Source of the DNA: a virus
Direction: 5' to 3' (one strand)
Virus record (IMG/VR): IMGVR_UViG_3300027969_000465
Coordinates: 1-21,602 of that record
Length of the DNA: 21,602 nt
The notes beneath the pieces were generated by a model that saw only the letters and a list, made by a program, of their open reading frames with translations, did no database searches and was not told where the DNA came from. The position numbers were made by a program, and so were the translations under genes. Positions 1 to 8,646 of this stretch are shown here, in pieces (positions within the stretch are counted from its first letter, which is position 1; each line of letters starts with the position of its first letter).

Positions 1-432
1 GGTGAATTTATAATATTTGTCATAAACTTCTACCAAAGTGGAGTCAGTTAACACATCTTCTCTACTCGGGAATGTTCCTGTTGCGGAATGTCCTTGATAT
101 GAAGGTTCGTAAGGTAATAAATTATACCTATAACCATCCTCATTTAAATCGTCAATGTTTTTATATGGATATAATTGTGAAATGATTGGGTTTTGAGCGT
201 CTTCATCAGTTATTGGAATGAATACTGAAACTTTGGCGTTTGGAACTCCAAATCCTCCGTTCACTAAAACTCTTCCGACAACAACACCGTAATCAGAACA
301 CATACGAGTATATATATCATTCTGAAATATCTTCAAAGATAATATCTCCAAGTATTCAAAATCCTGATCTAATTGTATTTTAATGGATTTGTCTACACCT
401 GGTTGGGTTCTAATTCTATATGATTTTGGCAT
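1..432 (-). CDS. Long virion structural protein, N-terminal 144 residues (partial)
   Basis: The frame opens at ATG 432 and stays open to the window edge, so the 3' part of the gene is missing. The N-terminus begins MPKSYRIRTQPGVDKSIK. Residues about 51-73 (VVGRVLVNGGFGVPNAKVSV and onward) look like a carboxypeptidase-regulatory-type beta-sandwich: V-x-G-x-V, then G-V-P-N-A-x-V-x-V. Such modules are common in extended tail or surface proteins. The gene follows gp6 by a 72-nt AT-rich gap that contains ACTATTTATC (456 to 447) and has no Shine-Dalgarno sequence. Its position after gp25 and gp6 points to a baseplate or tail-periphery component. I recall this N-terminus from hypothetical structural proteins of marine T4-like phages but cannot verify that. 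The exact function is unknown. Confidence 0.75.
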   Translation of the reverse strand, partial: MPKSYRIRTQPGVDKSIKIQLDQDFEYLEILSLKIFQNDIYTRMCSDYGVVVGRVLVNGGFGVPNAKVSVFIPITDEDAQNPIISQLYPYKNIDDLNEDGYRYNLLPYEPSYQGHSATGTFPSREDVLTDSTLVEVYDKYYKFT

Positions 433-504
433 TAAATTCTTTTTTTGATAAATAGTTTATTTCCTATTTTCAAAAAATAATTCTTTTATTCCAAAAATAA
501 ATCA

Positions 505-2343
505 TCAAGAGAAATTGACGGTTTTTAAATTGAGAACTCTAACATTAATATCCTTGTTTGGATATCTAATTTGATAGATTTGAGTAGGTTCGGCAAATAT
601 CGTATCCGTTACTAAACCAATCTCTTTAGTTGCTGGATCGGAATATGGTTGAGATGTTTGAGATGAAGAATATTGTCCCCCAACATTATTAATAAAACTC
701 ATATCAGAAATACTAATAACACCGTTTTCGCTTTGAATTAACCTTCTTATTTCGGACACATACACATTCTCTCCCATTTGTCTTTGTAATGGACTAAAGT
801 ATGTTGAGATTATGTCAATTATTTTTGCAACAACTGAACCTTGATTTTGACTTGCATCTAACACCACATCAACATTAACACTTAAATCTACAACATTCGC
901 AGTTTCAATTGAAATGTAGTCGTTTATCATTCTATAATTAGATAGGTAATTGGCGACATTACTTTTGAGTGTGTTTGATATCACTTCGGTTAATTTACCT
1001 TCAGCATCATAAGATAACATTTTTATTTTTATCTTATTGTTTTCTTCAGTTATTGCAACTTTACCAGGTGCCCCGAATTGTGACGGCATATTCCTTAAAA
1101 TTGATTGGTAATCATTTATAGTTACCGCTCTGTTTTGTGCCGCGAAATTATATGTAACAAATTGTCTCACCTCCTCTGTTGACGGTGCGTTAGCCCCTCC
1201 AATTGCCGCAGTGACATTATTACAAGACAATGAATTAATAACCGTTGTATTGACAGATTGTGAAGGACCATTTACATAGAATGAAACTGTCCCTATTTGG
1301 TTAATAACATTAACACCTAAATTAGTTCCTTGTCCACCACCAACTCTATACTGAATGAATAATGTTGTGTTGGATTTTAATGCTGCACCTAACGCCAAAT
1401 TATTAATATATTTACTCAAATCTAACTGAAATCCATTTCTTGCAAAATCTCTTAATTGTTCATCCGCAGAAACATTACCTCCACCAAAAGTTAACTTCAT
1501 AAACCCTTCAGGAGTGTATTCTGTAATGAATTTAGTATTTGTTTCAATGTATTTACCAACTTTAATTCCTGGCTGATCAGATACCTTTGTTGGATCCTCA
1601 ATAAATACTCTATTCTCCGCCAATGCTGGTACTTCATACCATCTATCATTTAAACTTAAAAATTCTTGTGTATTTGGAACCGTTGAGTATTGTGTTCCAT
1701 CTTTCAATAAAATACTTGTAACCCCTAAAACATTTTTTTCAGGTAAGAAAAGTTCAAAGAAAGGTTTAACATCATTTGGTGTTATAACTCTCCTAAAAAC
1801 TTTAGTTATACCATTAACAACCACTTCTCTTTTTACAATAGTGTAGTTAAGTAATTTACCACTACCATCAAAATTAGGAATTTTTAATCTATTTGGTGAA
1901 CCTTCAGAATTAATAGGCGATGAAAAATCAATATCGTAAACGGTTTCAAAAGGTTGTCCCGCACCATTAACTTGTGATCCTCTTCTCAATATCCCACAAT
2001 ATCTTAAATCTTCTCTGTCACCAAATGCGGGAACCGTAATGGATAAATCAACCAATGCGACCGAAGGTCTTAATCCCGGTATTTTTAAACCATATGTTCT
2101 CGCAATGTTATATATTGACGATTTTTGTTGTGCGTATTGTAACACAGTTTCTTGAATACTTCTATCAATATTAAAGTGTAGGTTGTCGGTTACCGCAGCA
2201 TTCAAATCTAACATTACCGAGAATATCCCAGCATCATTAAAATTCTGAACTAAATCGGGATAATAAGTTCTTGTAAAGTTTATTAACTCCGTTCTTATTC
2301 CCTGAAAATCTCTCGTTGTATACGATATTTTTTTATTTGCCAT
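505..2343 (-). CDS. gp6: Baseplate wedge subunit, gp6-like (baseplate J family)
   Basis: This 612-aa protein matches T4 gp6 in size (about 660 aa) and in layout. gp6 forms the inner ring of the baseplate wedge that drives sheath contraction. The most diagnostic stretch is about residues 330-415: a glycine-rich GGGQGTNLGVN, then VSFYVNG, then NAPSTEEVRQF leading into AVTINDYQSIL. This is the typical baseplate-J core order. Residues about 480-570 (VDLSVNVDVVL, followed by a helix and SEIRRLIQSENGV) resemble the family's C-terminal domain. ATG 2343 lies 6 nt after the gp25 stop, with the two stops TAA and TAG in tandem just before it, so the pair is probably cotranscribed. No Shine-Dalgarno sequence is present. 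The neighbouring gp25 supports the assignment. Confidence 0.88.
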   Translation of the reverse strand: MANKKISYTTRDFQGIRTELINFTRTYYPDLVQNFNDAGIFSVMLDLNAAVTDNLHFNIDRSIQETVLQYAQQKSSIYNIARTYGLKIPGLRPSVALVDLSITVPAFGDREDLRYCGILRRGSQVNGAGQPFETVYDIDFSSPINSEGSPNRLKIPNFDGSGKLLNYTIVKREVVVNGITKVFRRVITPNDVKPFFELFLPEKNVLGVTSILLKDGTQYSTVPNTQEFLSLNDRWYEVPALAENRVFIEDPTKVSDQPGIKVGKYIETNTKFITEYTPEGFMKLTFGGGNVSADEQLRDFARNGFQLDLSKYINNLALGAALKSNTTLFIQYRVGGGQGTNLGVNVINQIGTVSFYVNGPSQSVNTTVINSLSCNNVTAAIGGANAPSTEEVRQFVTYNFAAQNRAVTINDYQSILRNMPSQFGAPGKVAITEENNKIKIKMLSYDAEGKLTEVISNTLKSNVANYLSNYRMINDYISIETANVVDLSVNVDVVLDASQNQGSVVAKIIDIISTYFSPLQRQMGENVYVSEIRRLIQSENGVISISDMSFINNVGGQYSSSQTSQPYSDPATKEIGLVTDTIFAEPTQIYQIRYPNKDINVRVLNLKTVNFS

Positions 2344-2349
2344 ATTCTA

Positions 2350-2808
2350 TTAAATATTAATGATAACAAAATCGCTTGATTCAAAAGCACTATTAGTGGT
2401 TTTATAATCAATTCTAATTTTTGCCGTATGTTCTAATTGTGATATATTTGAGACGGTAAATTCTCTTTTATCCTCACCATTTATGTATGTTCCTTTACTT
2501 TCTTCTTCCATTGATGCATCGGTTATCTTAACATCAGTCACCAATAACCCCGGCATATAATTTGAAACCGAATCTCTAATCTCCGACTCTATTTCCGCAA
2601 ATGTTGGACCGTCCAATGGTTCAAAGATGTATTCATATAATCTTGTTCCAAAATCAGGTAAAAAATACCTAGTTCCTTTTCGGGTTAATAATAAATGTAT
2701 TAAGTTACTTCTAATCTCCTCATCTTTAGTGTCAGAACAATCTAAATACTTACCAACATACGAATCTTGAAAGGGAAAATTTATCCCATATGTAATTCCA
2801 TTTCCCAT
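2350..2808 (-). CDS. gp25: Baseplate wedge subunit gp25 (GPW/gp25 family)
   Basis: This 152-aa protein carries the GPW/gp25 signature: EIRSNLIHLLLTRKGTRY at about residues 31-48, then FLPDFGTRLYEYIFEPLD at about 49-66. In T4 and in contractile injection systems gp25 sits at the sheath-baseplate junction, nucleates the sheath and contacts gp6 and gp53. Length is close to T4 gp25 (132 aa), with a slightly longer C-terminus. The start at 2808 (ATGGGAAATGG) is the first in-frame ATG after the intergenic hairpin. The sequence TATTTAT lies 5 nt upstream of it and no Shine-Dalgarno sequence is seen. The gene is followed directly by gp6, the usual partner. Its upstream neighbour is not structural: it is the putative metallopeptidase cassette, separated by a terminator. 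Confidence 0.93.
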   Translation of the reverse strand: MGNGITYGINFPFQDSYVGKYLDCSDTKDEEIRSNLIHLLLTRKGTRYFLPDFGTRLYEYIFEPLDGPTFAEIESEIRDSVSNYMPGLLVTDVKITDASMEEESKGTYINGEDKREFTVSNISQLEHTAKIRIDYKTTNSAFESSDFVIINI

Positions 2809-2839
2809 ATCTAATAAATATAATGTTTGGGGGTTTTAT

Positions 2840-2878
2840 ATAAATAAAAAATCCCAACATAAGTCGGGATTATATTTT
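2840..2878 (-). terminator. Rho-independent terminator inside 39-bp direct repeat, copy A
   Basis: On the minus strand the arms AATCCC (2871-2866) and GGGATT (2855-2850) flank a 10-nt loop and are followed by a T-rich run. The site begins at the last stop-codon base of the metallopeptidase gene. The whole 39-bp block is identical to the block at 3793-3831. Confidence 0.85.
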
Positions 2879-3765
2879 TAATTATTCTTATTTTCTTCCG
2901 CAATTTTCATAACAATCCTACCAAGACCTTTTCTAAATCTATTAAGACCATTCTCTAATTTTCCACTTAATTCTTTTTTAAATTTGTCTATTTGTAAATC
3001 GGTAACAGTGTTATATTTTGGTTTCATTTTAAAATAATGATTTAATATACCTAATAATTTAGTATACTCATTTTCACCATTTTCATTATAATAACCATAT
3101 GTTAATTGTTTTAACAAATTTTTTGATAATTTATTTAATAAATCAATTAATGTTGAGTTATTAAAATAATCTTGATAAAAATTATTTTTTTCGTTAAGGT
3201 ATTTGAATAATTTTTTAATTTTTTCGTTCTCACTCCCATCAAGTGTTTTATAATATTTCGCACCTTCAGCATAAGCTTCGTGTAAATGAGCCTTAACTTC
3301 TTCATCATTTAACAAATATAATAAAGTTCCTAATTTATATTTGTTAGAAAAAAGTGTTGGTAATTTCATTGCGGTACTCATAGTAAAATTTGGTAATATA
3401 TTATCAAATTTACCTTTTTTATAAATAAAATCAACACCGTGAAATGCTTCGTGTAAAATTGTCTTATACTGATCATTTGATTTAAATCCAAAAATTAATC
3501 TAGCACCTTCAGGTATTATCACAGATTCTTGCTGATTAAAATATGGGTTTAAACCCCCTCTATCTCTAATAATTATTTCTTCAATATTTAAAATATTTAT
3601 ATTTTCATCAATAAGAATTTCTGACTCATTTTTCAATCTTGGTAGATTTTCAATAATTATTTCAGCCAGTTTTTTTGCATCGTCAGATACTCCTAAATCC
3701 TCATTTATAACTCTTTTAACAATTTTTACTAAATCTGATTCAGATAATCTAATAATTTTTCCCAT
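2878..3765 (-). CDS. Putative HExxH zinc metallopeptidase with N-terminal capsid-targeting-like tag
   Basis: A 295-aa protein that I do not recognise as a named gene. HEAFHGVD at residues 105-112 fits the zinc-protease HExxHxxD pattern. A second motif, EAYAEGAKYY at 163-172, resembles the third-ligand helix of anthrax-lethal-factor-type gluzincins (E-x-x-A-E). The 54-residue spacing is plausible, with E163 the best ligand candidate and E155/E156 alternatives. The N-terminal 22 residues form a basic amphipathic helix (RLSESDLVKIVKRVINE) ending in I-N-E. This resembles T4 capsid-targeting peptides cut by the prohead protease after (I/L)-x-E. The rest is Lys/Asn-rich and helical; no signal peptide or membrane segment is seen. 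Three 60-base lines (3061-3240) count 18% GC by hand, against 32% for three nrdA lines. Identical terminators flank the gene, so it looks like an independently acquired cassette. Peptidase activity and packaging are inferred. Confidence 0.6.
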   Translation of the reverse strand: MGKIIRLSESDLVKIVKRVINEDLGVSDDAKKLAEIIIENLPRLKNESEILIDENINILNIEEIIIRDRGGLNPYFNQQESVIIPEGARLIFGFKSNDQYKTILHEAFHGVDFIYKKGKFDNILPNFTMSTAMKLPTLFSNKYKLGTLLYLLNDEEVKAHLHEAYAEGAKYYKTLDGSENEKIKKLFKYLNEKNNFYQDYFNNSTLIDLLNKLSKNLLKQLTYGYYNENGENEYTKLLGILNHYFKMKPKYNTVTDLQIDKFKKELSGKLENGLNRFRKGLGRIVMKIAEENKNN

Positions 3766-3792
3766 AATTTATTTTTTACTATAAATATATTA

Positions 3793-3831
3793 ATAAATAA
3801 AAAATCCCAACATAAGTCGGGATTATATTTT
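3793..3831 (-). terminator. Rho-independent terminator after nrdA, 39-bp repeat copy B
   Basis: The same 6-bp stem (AATCCC/GGGATT, arms 3824-3819 and 3808-3803), 10-nt loop and T-rich tail as copy A, placed immediately at the nrdA stop codon. Only about 28 nt separate its end from the metallopeptidase ATG. Confidence 0.85.
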
Positions 3832-6259
3832 AGGATCCACATCCAAAACAATCAAACTCTGAATCTTCAGGTTTTGGTGGTAAACCATCGTTAGAATATT
3901 CAACTTTTGGTGGTTCAGGAGTTACCTTTGGTTTCTCAACTCTTGAAGTGTTTATTGCCAAGTGTTTAGCTCCTGTGGATATCGCTTTAGTTCTAACATA
4001 ATAACATAAAGTTTTTAATCCTTTTTCCCAAGAGTGGAAATGTGATGAGGTAATCTTTGATAATGTGGGATTAGCCATATAAATGTTCATAGATTGAGAT
4101 TGATCAATAAATGGTGCTCTATCTGCCGCCATATCAATTAACTCTTTCTGTGATATCTCCCAAATTGTTTTATATTTAGGAATTAAATGCTCAATTCTTT
4201 TAACTTTTTTGTTGTAATGTTTGTCTTCAGGATCCAAATAATTGTTAAAATTAATATTTTGAATTGATCCTTCATTAATGATGATTTCATTTTTTAAATC
4301 TTCTGACCAAACACCCAATTTTTCAAAGTCATTAATTAGGTATTTATTAACAATCATAATCTCACCACCAACAACTCTTCTGTTAAATAATGCGGAATGT
4401 GCGGGTTCAGTCATTTCAAATGAACCAGTAATTTTAGCCGAAGATGCCACAGGCATTTGTGCGGTAAATAACGAGTTACAAACACCAAATTCTTTCACAT
4501 CCTCTTTAAGTTGGTTCCAATCCCAATATCCTGACAACTCACTTTCTTTCAAATCCCACATATCAAATTGGAATATTCCTTGTGACATTGGTGATCCGTC
4601 AAAAAACTTGTATGGTTCGTATTCTCCGTTTTTACAAAGTTTATTACTTTCAAAAATCGCAGCGTAATAGATGGTTTCAAAAATTTGTTTGTTCAAAATT
4701 CTTGCTTCTTCATCGGTAAAAATCAAATCAAGAAGATAGAATACATCCGCCAATCCTTGAGTTCCAATTGCAATTGCTCTTTGTTCTAAACCACCTTTAA
4801 GTCCTTTATCTGTTGAGTAAGTATTAATGTTAACAACTTTATTTAAAGCTCTGACAACTTTTCTTACTTCCGTAAATAACAATTGGAAATCAAACTTATT
4901 GTTTTGAATGAAGTTTTTTAACACCATTGAAGATAATGTGCAAATTGCGGTAGTTTCTTCATCGGTGTATTGATATATCTCATTACATAAATTTGATTGT
5001 TTAATCACACCAATATTTTGATGATTTGTTTTTCGGTTAGCACTATCTTTAGAACATAAATAAGGAACGCCCGTTTCAATCTGTGATTCATAAATTTTAC
5101 CCCAAATATCTTGAGCTTTAACTTTTTTACCAAGTCCTAAAGAAACCGCCTTCTCGTAGTTTTCTTCATACTCATCACCAAACGATTCTTGTAGTGGTTT
5201 AATACCGGCATTTTTAATGTCGTTAGGACAAAACAAATACCAATCACCATTTTCTTTAACGGCTCTCATAAAGTTATCAGGAATCCAAAGTGCGGTAAAT
5301 AAATCACGAGCTCTTAATTCTTCAGCACCTGTATTCTTTTTAATGTCAAGAAGATCTATGATGTCTTTATGCCAAGGTTCCAAATAAATTGCTGCCGATC
5401 CAGGTCGTCTCCCTTGTTGATTAAAGAATCTTAATGATTCGTTAACAATTTTAAGATATTTTAATAGTCCACCCGCATAACCACCTGAACTAGTGATTCT
5501 ACTTTCTTTACTTCGGATGTTAGACATAGATAAACCAATACCCGCCGCATCTGATGAATAGGTTGAGATATCGTTTAATGTGTTCAACAATCCGTTTCGT
5601 GAATCCGAATTATTATAATGTAACACACAAGACGCTAATTGGGGAACTTTAGTTCCTGAATTAATCATAATTGGCGTTGCCGGTGAAATTCTTTGTTCTG
5701 AAAGTGATTTGTAGTAATCTAACGCCTCTTCAAATGTGTTAGTCACCCAAAGAGCGACTCTCATATACATATGTTGTGGTCGTTCAATTACCTCACCCGT
5801 TGGCATCTTTAAAAGATACATTTCTTGTAATGATCTCCAAGCAAAATAATCAAAGTTGTAGTCATTATCGTGATGGATTACCGCATCTATAATTTGTTCA
5901 CCATATAAATCAATAGTTTCAATTAACTTATCGTTAACAACACCGTGATTATTCAATAATTTCATAGTTTGTGAAAAACTATCATTCGTCTCTTTATGGT
6001 ATGATGATATTGCAACTGATGACGCTAATCTTGAGTAATCGTGATGACTACCGGTATATGATGCCGCAATCTCATAAACCAATTTATCAAGTTCTTTTGT
6101 TGTAATTTCTCCTTCAGTAGGTACGGATGTGATAACTTTAATGAATATTTCATCAGAATTAACATTCAAACCTTTTGATGATCGTTTAACACGATTATAA
6201 ATTTTTTGTGGATTAAACGCTGCCGAATCTCCACTTCTTTTAATAATTTTTAATGACAT
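3830..6259 (-). CDS. nrdA: Ribonucleoside-diphosphate reductase class Ia, alpha subunit
   Basis: The 809-aa catalytic subunit that reduces ribonucleoside diphosphates to deoxy forms for phage DNA synthesis. An N-terminal ATP-cone occupies about residues 3-90 (KIIKRSGDSAAFNPQKIYNR). Active-site motifs are intact: SGTKVPQLASCVL with C211, NLCNE with N423, C425 and E427, and AICTLSS with C440. Radical-transfer tyrosines Y753 and Y754 lie in CYYVRTKA. The C-terminal tail ends CFGCGS, supplying the redox pair C804/C807 with two residues between the cysteines, where E. coli NrdA has four. No intein or intron interrupts the gene. It starts 15 nt after nrdB, so the two subunits are made from one message, and it ends directly in a terminator. 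The ATP-cone suggests ATP/dATP allosteric control. Confidence 0.96.
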   Translation of the reverse strand: MSLKIIKRSGDSAAFNPQKIYNRVKRSSKGLNVNSDEIFIKVITSVPTEGEITTKELDKLVYEIAASYTGSHHDYSRLASSVAISSYHKETNDSFSQTMKLLNNHGVVNDKLIETIDLYGEQIIDAVIHHDNDYNFDYFAWRSLQEMYLLKMPTGEVIERPQHMYMRVALWVTNTFEEALDYYKSLSEQRISPATPIMINSGTKVPQLASCVLHYNNSDSRNGLLNTLNDISTYSSDAAGIGLSMSNIRSKESRITSSGGYAGGLLKYLKIVNESLRFFNQQGRRPGSAAIYLEPWHKDIIDLLDIKKNTGAEELRARDLFTALWIPDNFMRAVKENGDWYLFCPNDIKNAGIKPLQESFGDEYEENYEKAVSLGLGKKVKAQDIWGKIYESQIETGVPYLCSKDSANRKTNHQNIGVIKQSNLCNEIYQYTDEETTAICTLSSMVLKNFIQNNKFDFQLLFTEVRKVVRALNKVVNINTYSTDKGLKGGLEQRAIAIGTQGLADVFYLLDLIFTDEEARILNKQIFETIYYAAIFESNKLCKNGEYEPYKFFDGSPMSQGIFQFDMWDLKESELSGYWDWNQLKEDVKEFGVCNSLFTAQMPVASSAKITGSFEMTEPAHSALFNRRVVGGEIMIVNKYLINDFEKLGVWSEDLKNEIIINEGSIQNINFNNYLDPEDKHYNKKVKRIEHLIPKYKTIWEISQKELIDMAADRAPFIDQSQSMNIYMANPTLSKITSSHFHSWEKGLKTLCYYVRTKAISTGAKHLAINTSRVEKPKVTPEPPKVEYSNDGLPPKPEDSEFDCFGCGS

Positions 6260-6274
6260 AGTTTTTTATTTTTT

Positions 6275-7222
6275 TTAGAAATCGTCTGTGAATGATATTC
6301 CCTCGTTCAATTTAGCCTTTTGATATTCCATTGTTCTTGATTCAAAGAAATTACCTTTAGTTTCAACTGCAATTTGTTCCATAAATTTAAATGGTTGTTC
6401 AACATTAAACTGTTTCTTACAACCAAACTTAACCAATAATCCGTCAACAACAAATTCAAGATATTGTTTCATTAAGTTAGAATTCATACCAATAAGTGAC
6501 ACTGGAAGTGATTCAGTAATGAATTCTTTTTCAATTTCAAGTGCAGATAATAGAATTTCTTTAATTCGTTTTTCAGATGGTTTGTCCTCACAATGATTAT
6601 TTAATAAGTGAATTGCAAAATCACAATGTAGGTTTTCGTCTTTGAATATTAAGGAATTTGCGTTACACAATCCTTGCATTATACCTCTTGATTTTAACCA
6701 AAAAATTGAACAAAATGAACCTGAAAAGAAAATACCTTCAACCGCTGCAAATGCGACTAATCTTTCTTGAAAAGATCCATTTTCAATCCATTCTAACGCC
6801 CATTTTGCTTTCTTTTGGACTGCAGGTAATCTGTCAATTGCGTTGAAACACTCGTCTTTTTCTTTCTCATTGTTAATGTAAGTATCAATCAATAAAGAAT
6901 ACATTAATGAGTGAATGTTTTCCATCGCTAACTGAAATCCATAAAAGAATTTAGCTTCAGGGTATTGAACTTCACGATAAAAGTTTTCCGCTAAATTTTC
7001 ATTCACAATACCGTCAGATGCTGCAAAGAACGATAATACATTCTTAACAAAATATTTTTCATTATCTGTCAACTTTTCCCAATCACGAATATCATTCGTT
7101 AAGTCAACTTCTTCAGCAGTCCAAAACGCCGCTTGGTGTTGTTTGTAAAATTCCCAAATATCGTTGTGTTCTATTGGAAATATCACATATCTTGAGGGGT
7201 TTTCTTCTAAAATTTTTTCCAT
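6275..7222 (-). CDS. nrdB: Ribonucleoside-diphosphate reductase class Ia, beta (radical) subunit
   Basis: The 315-aa di-iron tyrosyl-radical subunit that partners NrdA. Metal ligands can be placed as D40 (EEVDL), E101 and H104 (ENIHS), E162 (VEGIFFSG), and E196 and H199 (DENLHCDF). The radical tyrosine is Y108, four residues after H104 as in E. coli NrdB. A stable Tyr radical is therefore expected, not a Tyr-less or Mn/Fe variant. The C-terminus SFTDDF is the short tail expected to dock on NrdA. The sequence resembles the eukaryotic-like R2 group ([13 protein letters not shown]). ATG 7222 is 11 nt after the helicase stop. The leader AACAAAACAATTAAAAA overlaps the helicase stop codon and resembles the leaders of the helicase and uvsX genes. 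Confidence 0.96.
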   Translation of the reverse strand: MEKILEENPSRYVIFPIEHNDIWEFYKQHQAAFWTAEEVDLTNDIRDWEKLTDNEKYFVKNVLSFFAASDGIVNENLAENFYREVQYPEAKFFYGFQLAMENIHSLMYSLLIDTYINNEKEKDECFNAIDRLPAVQKKAKWALEWIENGSFQERLVAFAAVEGIFFSGSFCSIFWLKSRGIMQGLCNANSLIFKDENLHCDFAIHLLNNHCEDKPSEKRIKEILLSALEIEKEFITESLPVSLIGMNSNLMKQYLEFVVDGLLVKFGCKKQFNVEQPFKFMEQIAVETKGNFFESRTMEYQKAKLNEGISFTDDF

Positions 7223-7233
7223 TGTAATAATTT

Positions 7234-8613
7234 TTAATTGTTTTGTTCTTTTTGTTTTCTTTTATCCATCAACTCTTTAACTCGTTGTCGTTGTCTTTCC
7301 TCTTTTTGTTCTTCAACACCTAAAAAAGTCATAGAACTTTCGGTATCAATTTCCAACATACCATTATCAAATTTGCAGTTTTCAAACACAACACCGTCGT
7401 CACCAATTCTTGATTTGGTTATTGCGATAGTCGCTAATTTCATTTCTTTCTGTTGTAGTGACTTTGCAACAGAAATGATTACGTGTCCAACTTGTGCCTT
7501 TTTAATAGAACCACCCATTTGATCTGTTGTAACAACATCTGATGATATAGAGTTCCTATTACCTTGAGTTGCGGTCCATCCCGCCATATCAAGTTCGTGA
7601 CACATTGACTCAAACCCTCTCATTACGGAACCTTCACTTTTCCACTCATCACCTAAATTTTTGTCAGGTAGAACACAATCAATATAATCTAATAAAATCA
7701 TATCAATTTTTTGTCCGTCAGCAATCATTTTTCTAACTTGATTCTTTATTTGCGACATCGTTACTGTGTCCGATGGCAATTTTTTCATAATCAACTTGTT
7801 AGGCATACTCTCTTCAATCTCCTTTACTCTTGCCATTACTTCATCCTTTTTTTCTGACAATTCGTCAGGATGAATCTTTGTCCAAAGAGTAAAATGTTTT
7901 CTTTGAATTATCTTTGAGTTGTCTTCAAAGAATATCTGAAGAACATTGTTTCCCATATTAAATGCGTGGTTAGCAATTTTAGTTAACAAGGTTGATTTAC
8001 CCACACCTGTTGGTGCTAAAACAACTCCGATTTCACCTTTCGCTAAACCTCCTTTTAATAATCTATCAATACCTGGAATTCCCATTGGAATCGGATGTCT
8101 ATAGTCGTCATCCAAAACTTGATCCAAGTTACTAAAAACACTTTGAGTATTTGCGTCTTTCTCCCCTACTTGGAGTGCTCCTCTAAACATTTCTTCAATG
8201 GTGTCATAGTTTTCAAATTCACCACCGTCAACGATTTTTTGAGCCTTACTCATTACTTTTACTACCTCTTGTTGTTTACAAAACTTAAGAGCCTTTTCTT
8301 GAACAAAATCGCCTCCCTCAATAGGTGCATCCTTAATTTTGGTAATCATATCCAAAACTACTTTGGATGCCATTTCCTGTTGAAGCTCTGATTTTGTAAC
8401 TTGTTCTAATGTGTCAAATGATGGTGTGTGATTGTATTTTTTATAATACTCTTTCACCATTTGAATAATGATTTTGAAATACTTGTTTTCAAAATAACTT
8501 GGTTCAATCACATCAATAATTGAGTGTGAAAAATCCTTGTCTAAAATAATTTGATTCAGTAATTGAATCTGAAATTTGTTACCTAAATAATCAAAATTTT
8601 TGTTTGTCGCCAT
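7234..8613 (-). CDS. gp41: Replicative DNA helicase, gp41/DnaB-like
   Basis: A 459-aa RecA-fold hexameric helicase, close in length to T4 gp41 (475 aa). The N-terminal about 150 residues look like the DnaB-type helical domain. The motor begins near 178 with [12 protein letters not shown]. Walker A is APTGVGKST at 200-208 and Walker B is MILLDY at 305-310. A following ATQGNR...[13 protein letters not shown] segment fits the DnaB motif-4 / arginine-finger region. It would unwind the fork on the lagging strand, loaded with gp32, UvsX and partners not in this window. The C-terminus is a charged tail rich in E, Q, R and K. The start at 8613 (ATGGCGACAA) is preceded by a 33-nt leader with TATTTAT and an A-rich stretch, with no Shine-Dalgarno sequence. 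nrdB follows after 11 nt. Confidence 0.92.
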   Translation of the reverse strand: MATNKNFDYLGNKFQIQLLNQIILDKDFSHSIIDVIEPSYFENKYFKIIIQMVKEYYKKYNHTPSFDTLEQVTKSELQQEMASKVVLDMITKIKDAPIEGGDFVQEKALKFCKQQEVVKVMSKAQKIVDGGEFENYDTIEEMFRGALQVGEKDANTQSVFSNLDQVLDDDYRHPIPMGIPGIDRLLKGGLAKGEIGVVLAPTGVGKSTLLTKIANHAFNMGNNVLQIFFEDNSKIIQRKHFTLWTKIHPDELSEKKDEVMARVKEIEESMPNKLIMKKLPSDTVTMSQIKNQVRKMIADGQKIDMILLDYIDCVLPDKNLGDEWKSEGSVMRGFESMCHELDMAGWTATQGNRNSISSDVVTTDQMGGSIKKAQVGHVIISVAKSLQQKEMKLATIAITKSRIGDDGVVFENCKFDNGMLEIDTESSMTFLGVEEQKEERQRQRVKELMDKRKQKEQNN

Positions 8614-8646
8614 AGTTTTTAATTTGTTTTGTTAAGATAAATAGTA

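Larger units (their letters stand above)
2840..3831. repeat. Pair of exact 39-bp direct repeats bounding the metallopeptidase gene
   Basis: Positions 2840-2878 and 3793-3831 are identical base for base and lie 953 bp apart, with exactly one gene between them. Each copy holds a hairpin terminator and reaches into the stop codon of the gene upstream (the metallopeptidase and nrdA respectively). The arrangement fits a gene-plus-terminator cassette that can be gained or lost by recombination between the copies. No target-site duplication or transposase accompanies it. Confidence 0.85.

Noticed and set aside
433-504. Possible terminator between gp6 and the left-edge gene
   Set aside because: The gap is AT-rich, but I could not find a stem of useful length followed by a T tract.
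3780-3787. TATAAATA on the plus strand (also 12113-12120, 13087-13094) as T4-type late promoters
   Set aside because: No gene on the plus strand is supported anywhere in the window, so promoters in that orientation have nothing to express; the reverse orientation is discussed as a separate motif.
2840-3831. Reading the two 39-bp repeats as a CRISPR or prophage att pair
   Set aside because: Only two copies 953 bp apart with a gene between, each a clear hairpin plus T tract; no spacers, Cas genes, integrase or tRNA nearby.
4278-4667. Plus-strand open frame of 129 codons opposite nrdA
   Set aside because: It lies fully inside nrdA on the other strand, has no leader signals, and its translation has no recognisable domain. 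Long antisense frames are expected opposite a conserved gene.
3830-6259. Possible intein or homing endonuclease in nrdA, a common insertion site in phages
   Set aside because: All active-site motifs follow each other at normal spacing and the length is ordinary; no insertion is present.
7238-8391. Plus-strand open frames opposite the helicase (7238-7522, 8095-8391)
   Set aside because: The minus-strand helicase motifs are intact across the region, and the antisense translations are low-complexity and Cys/Phe-rich.
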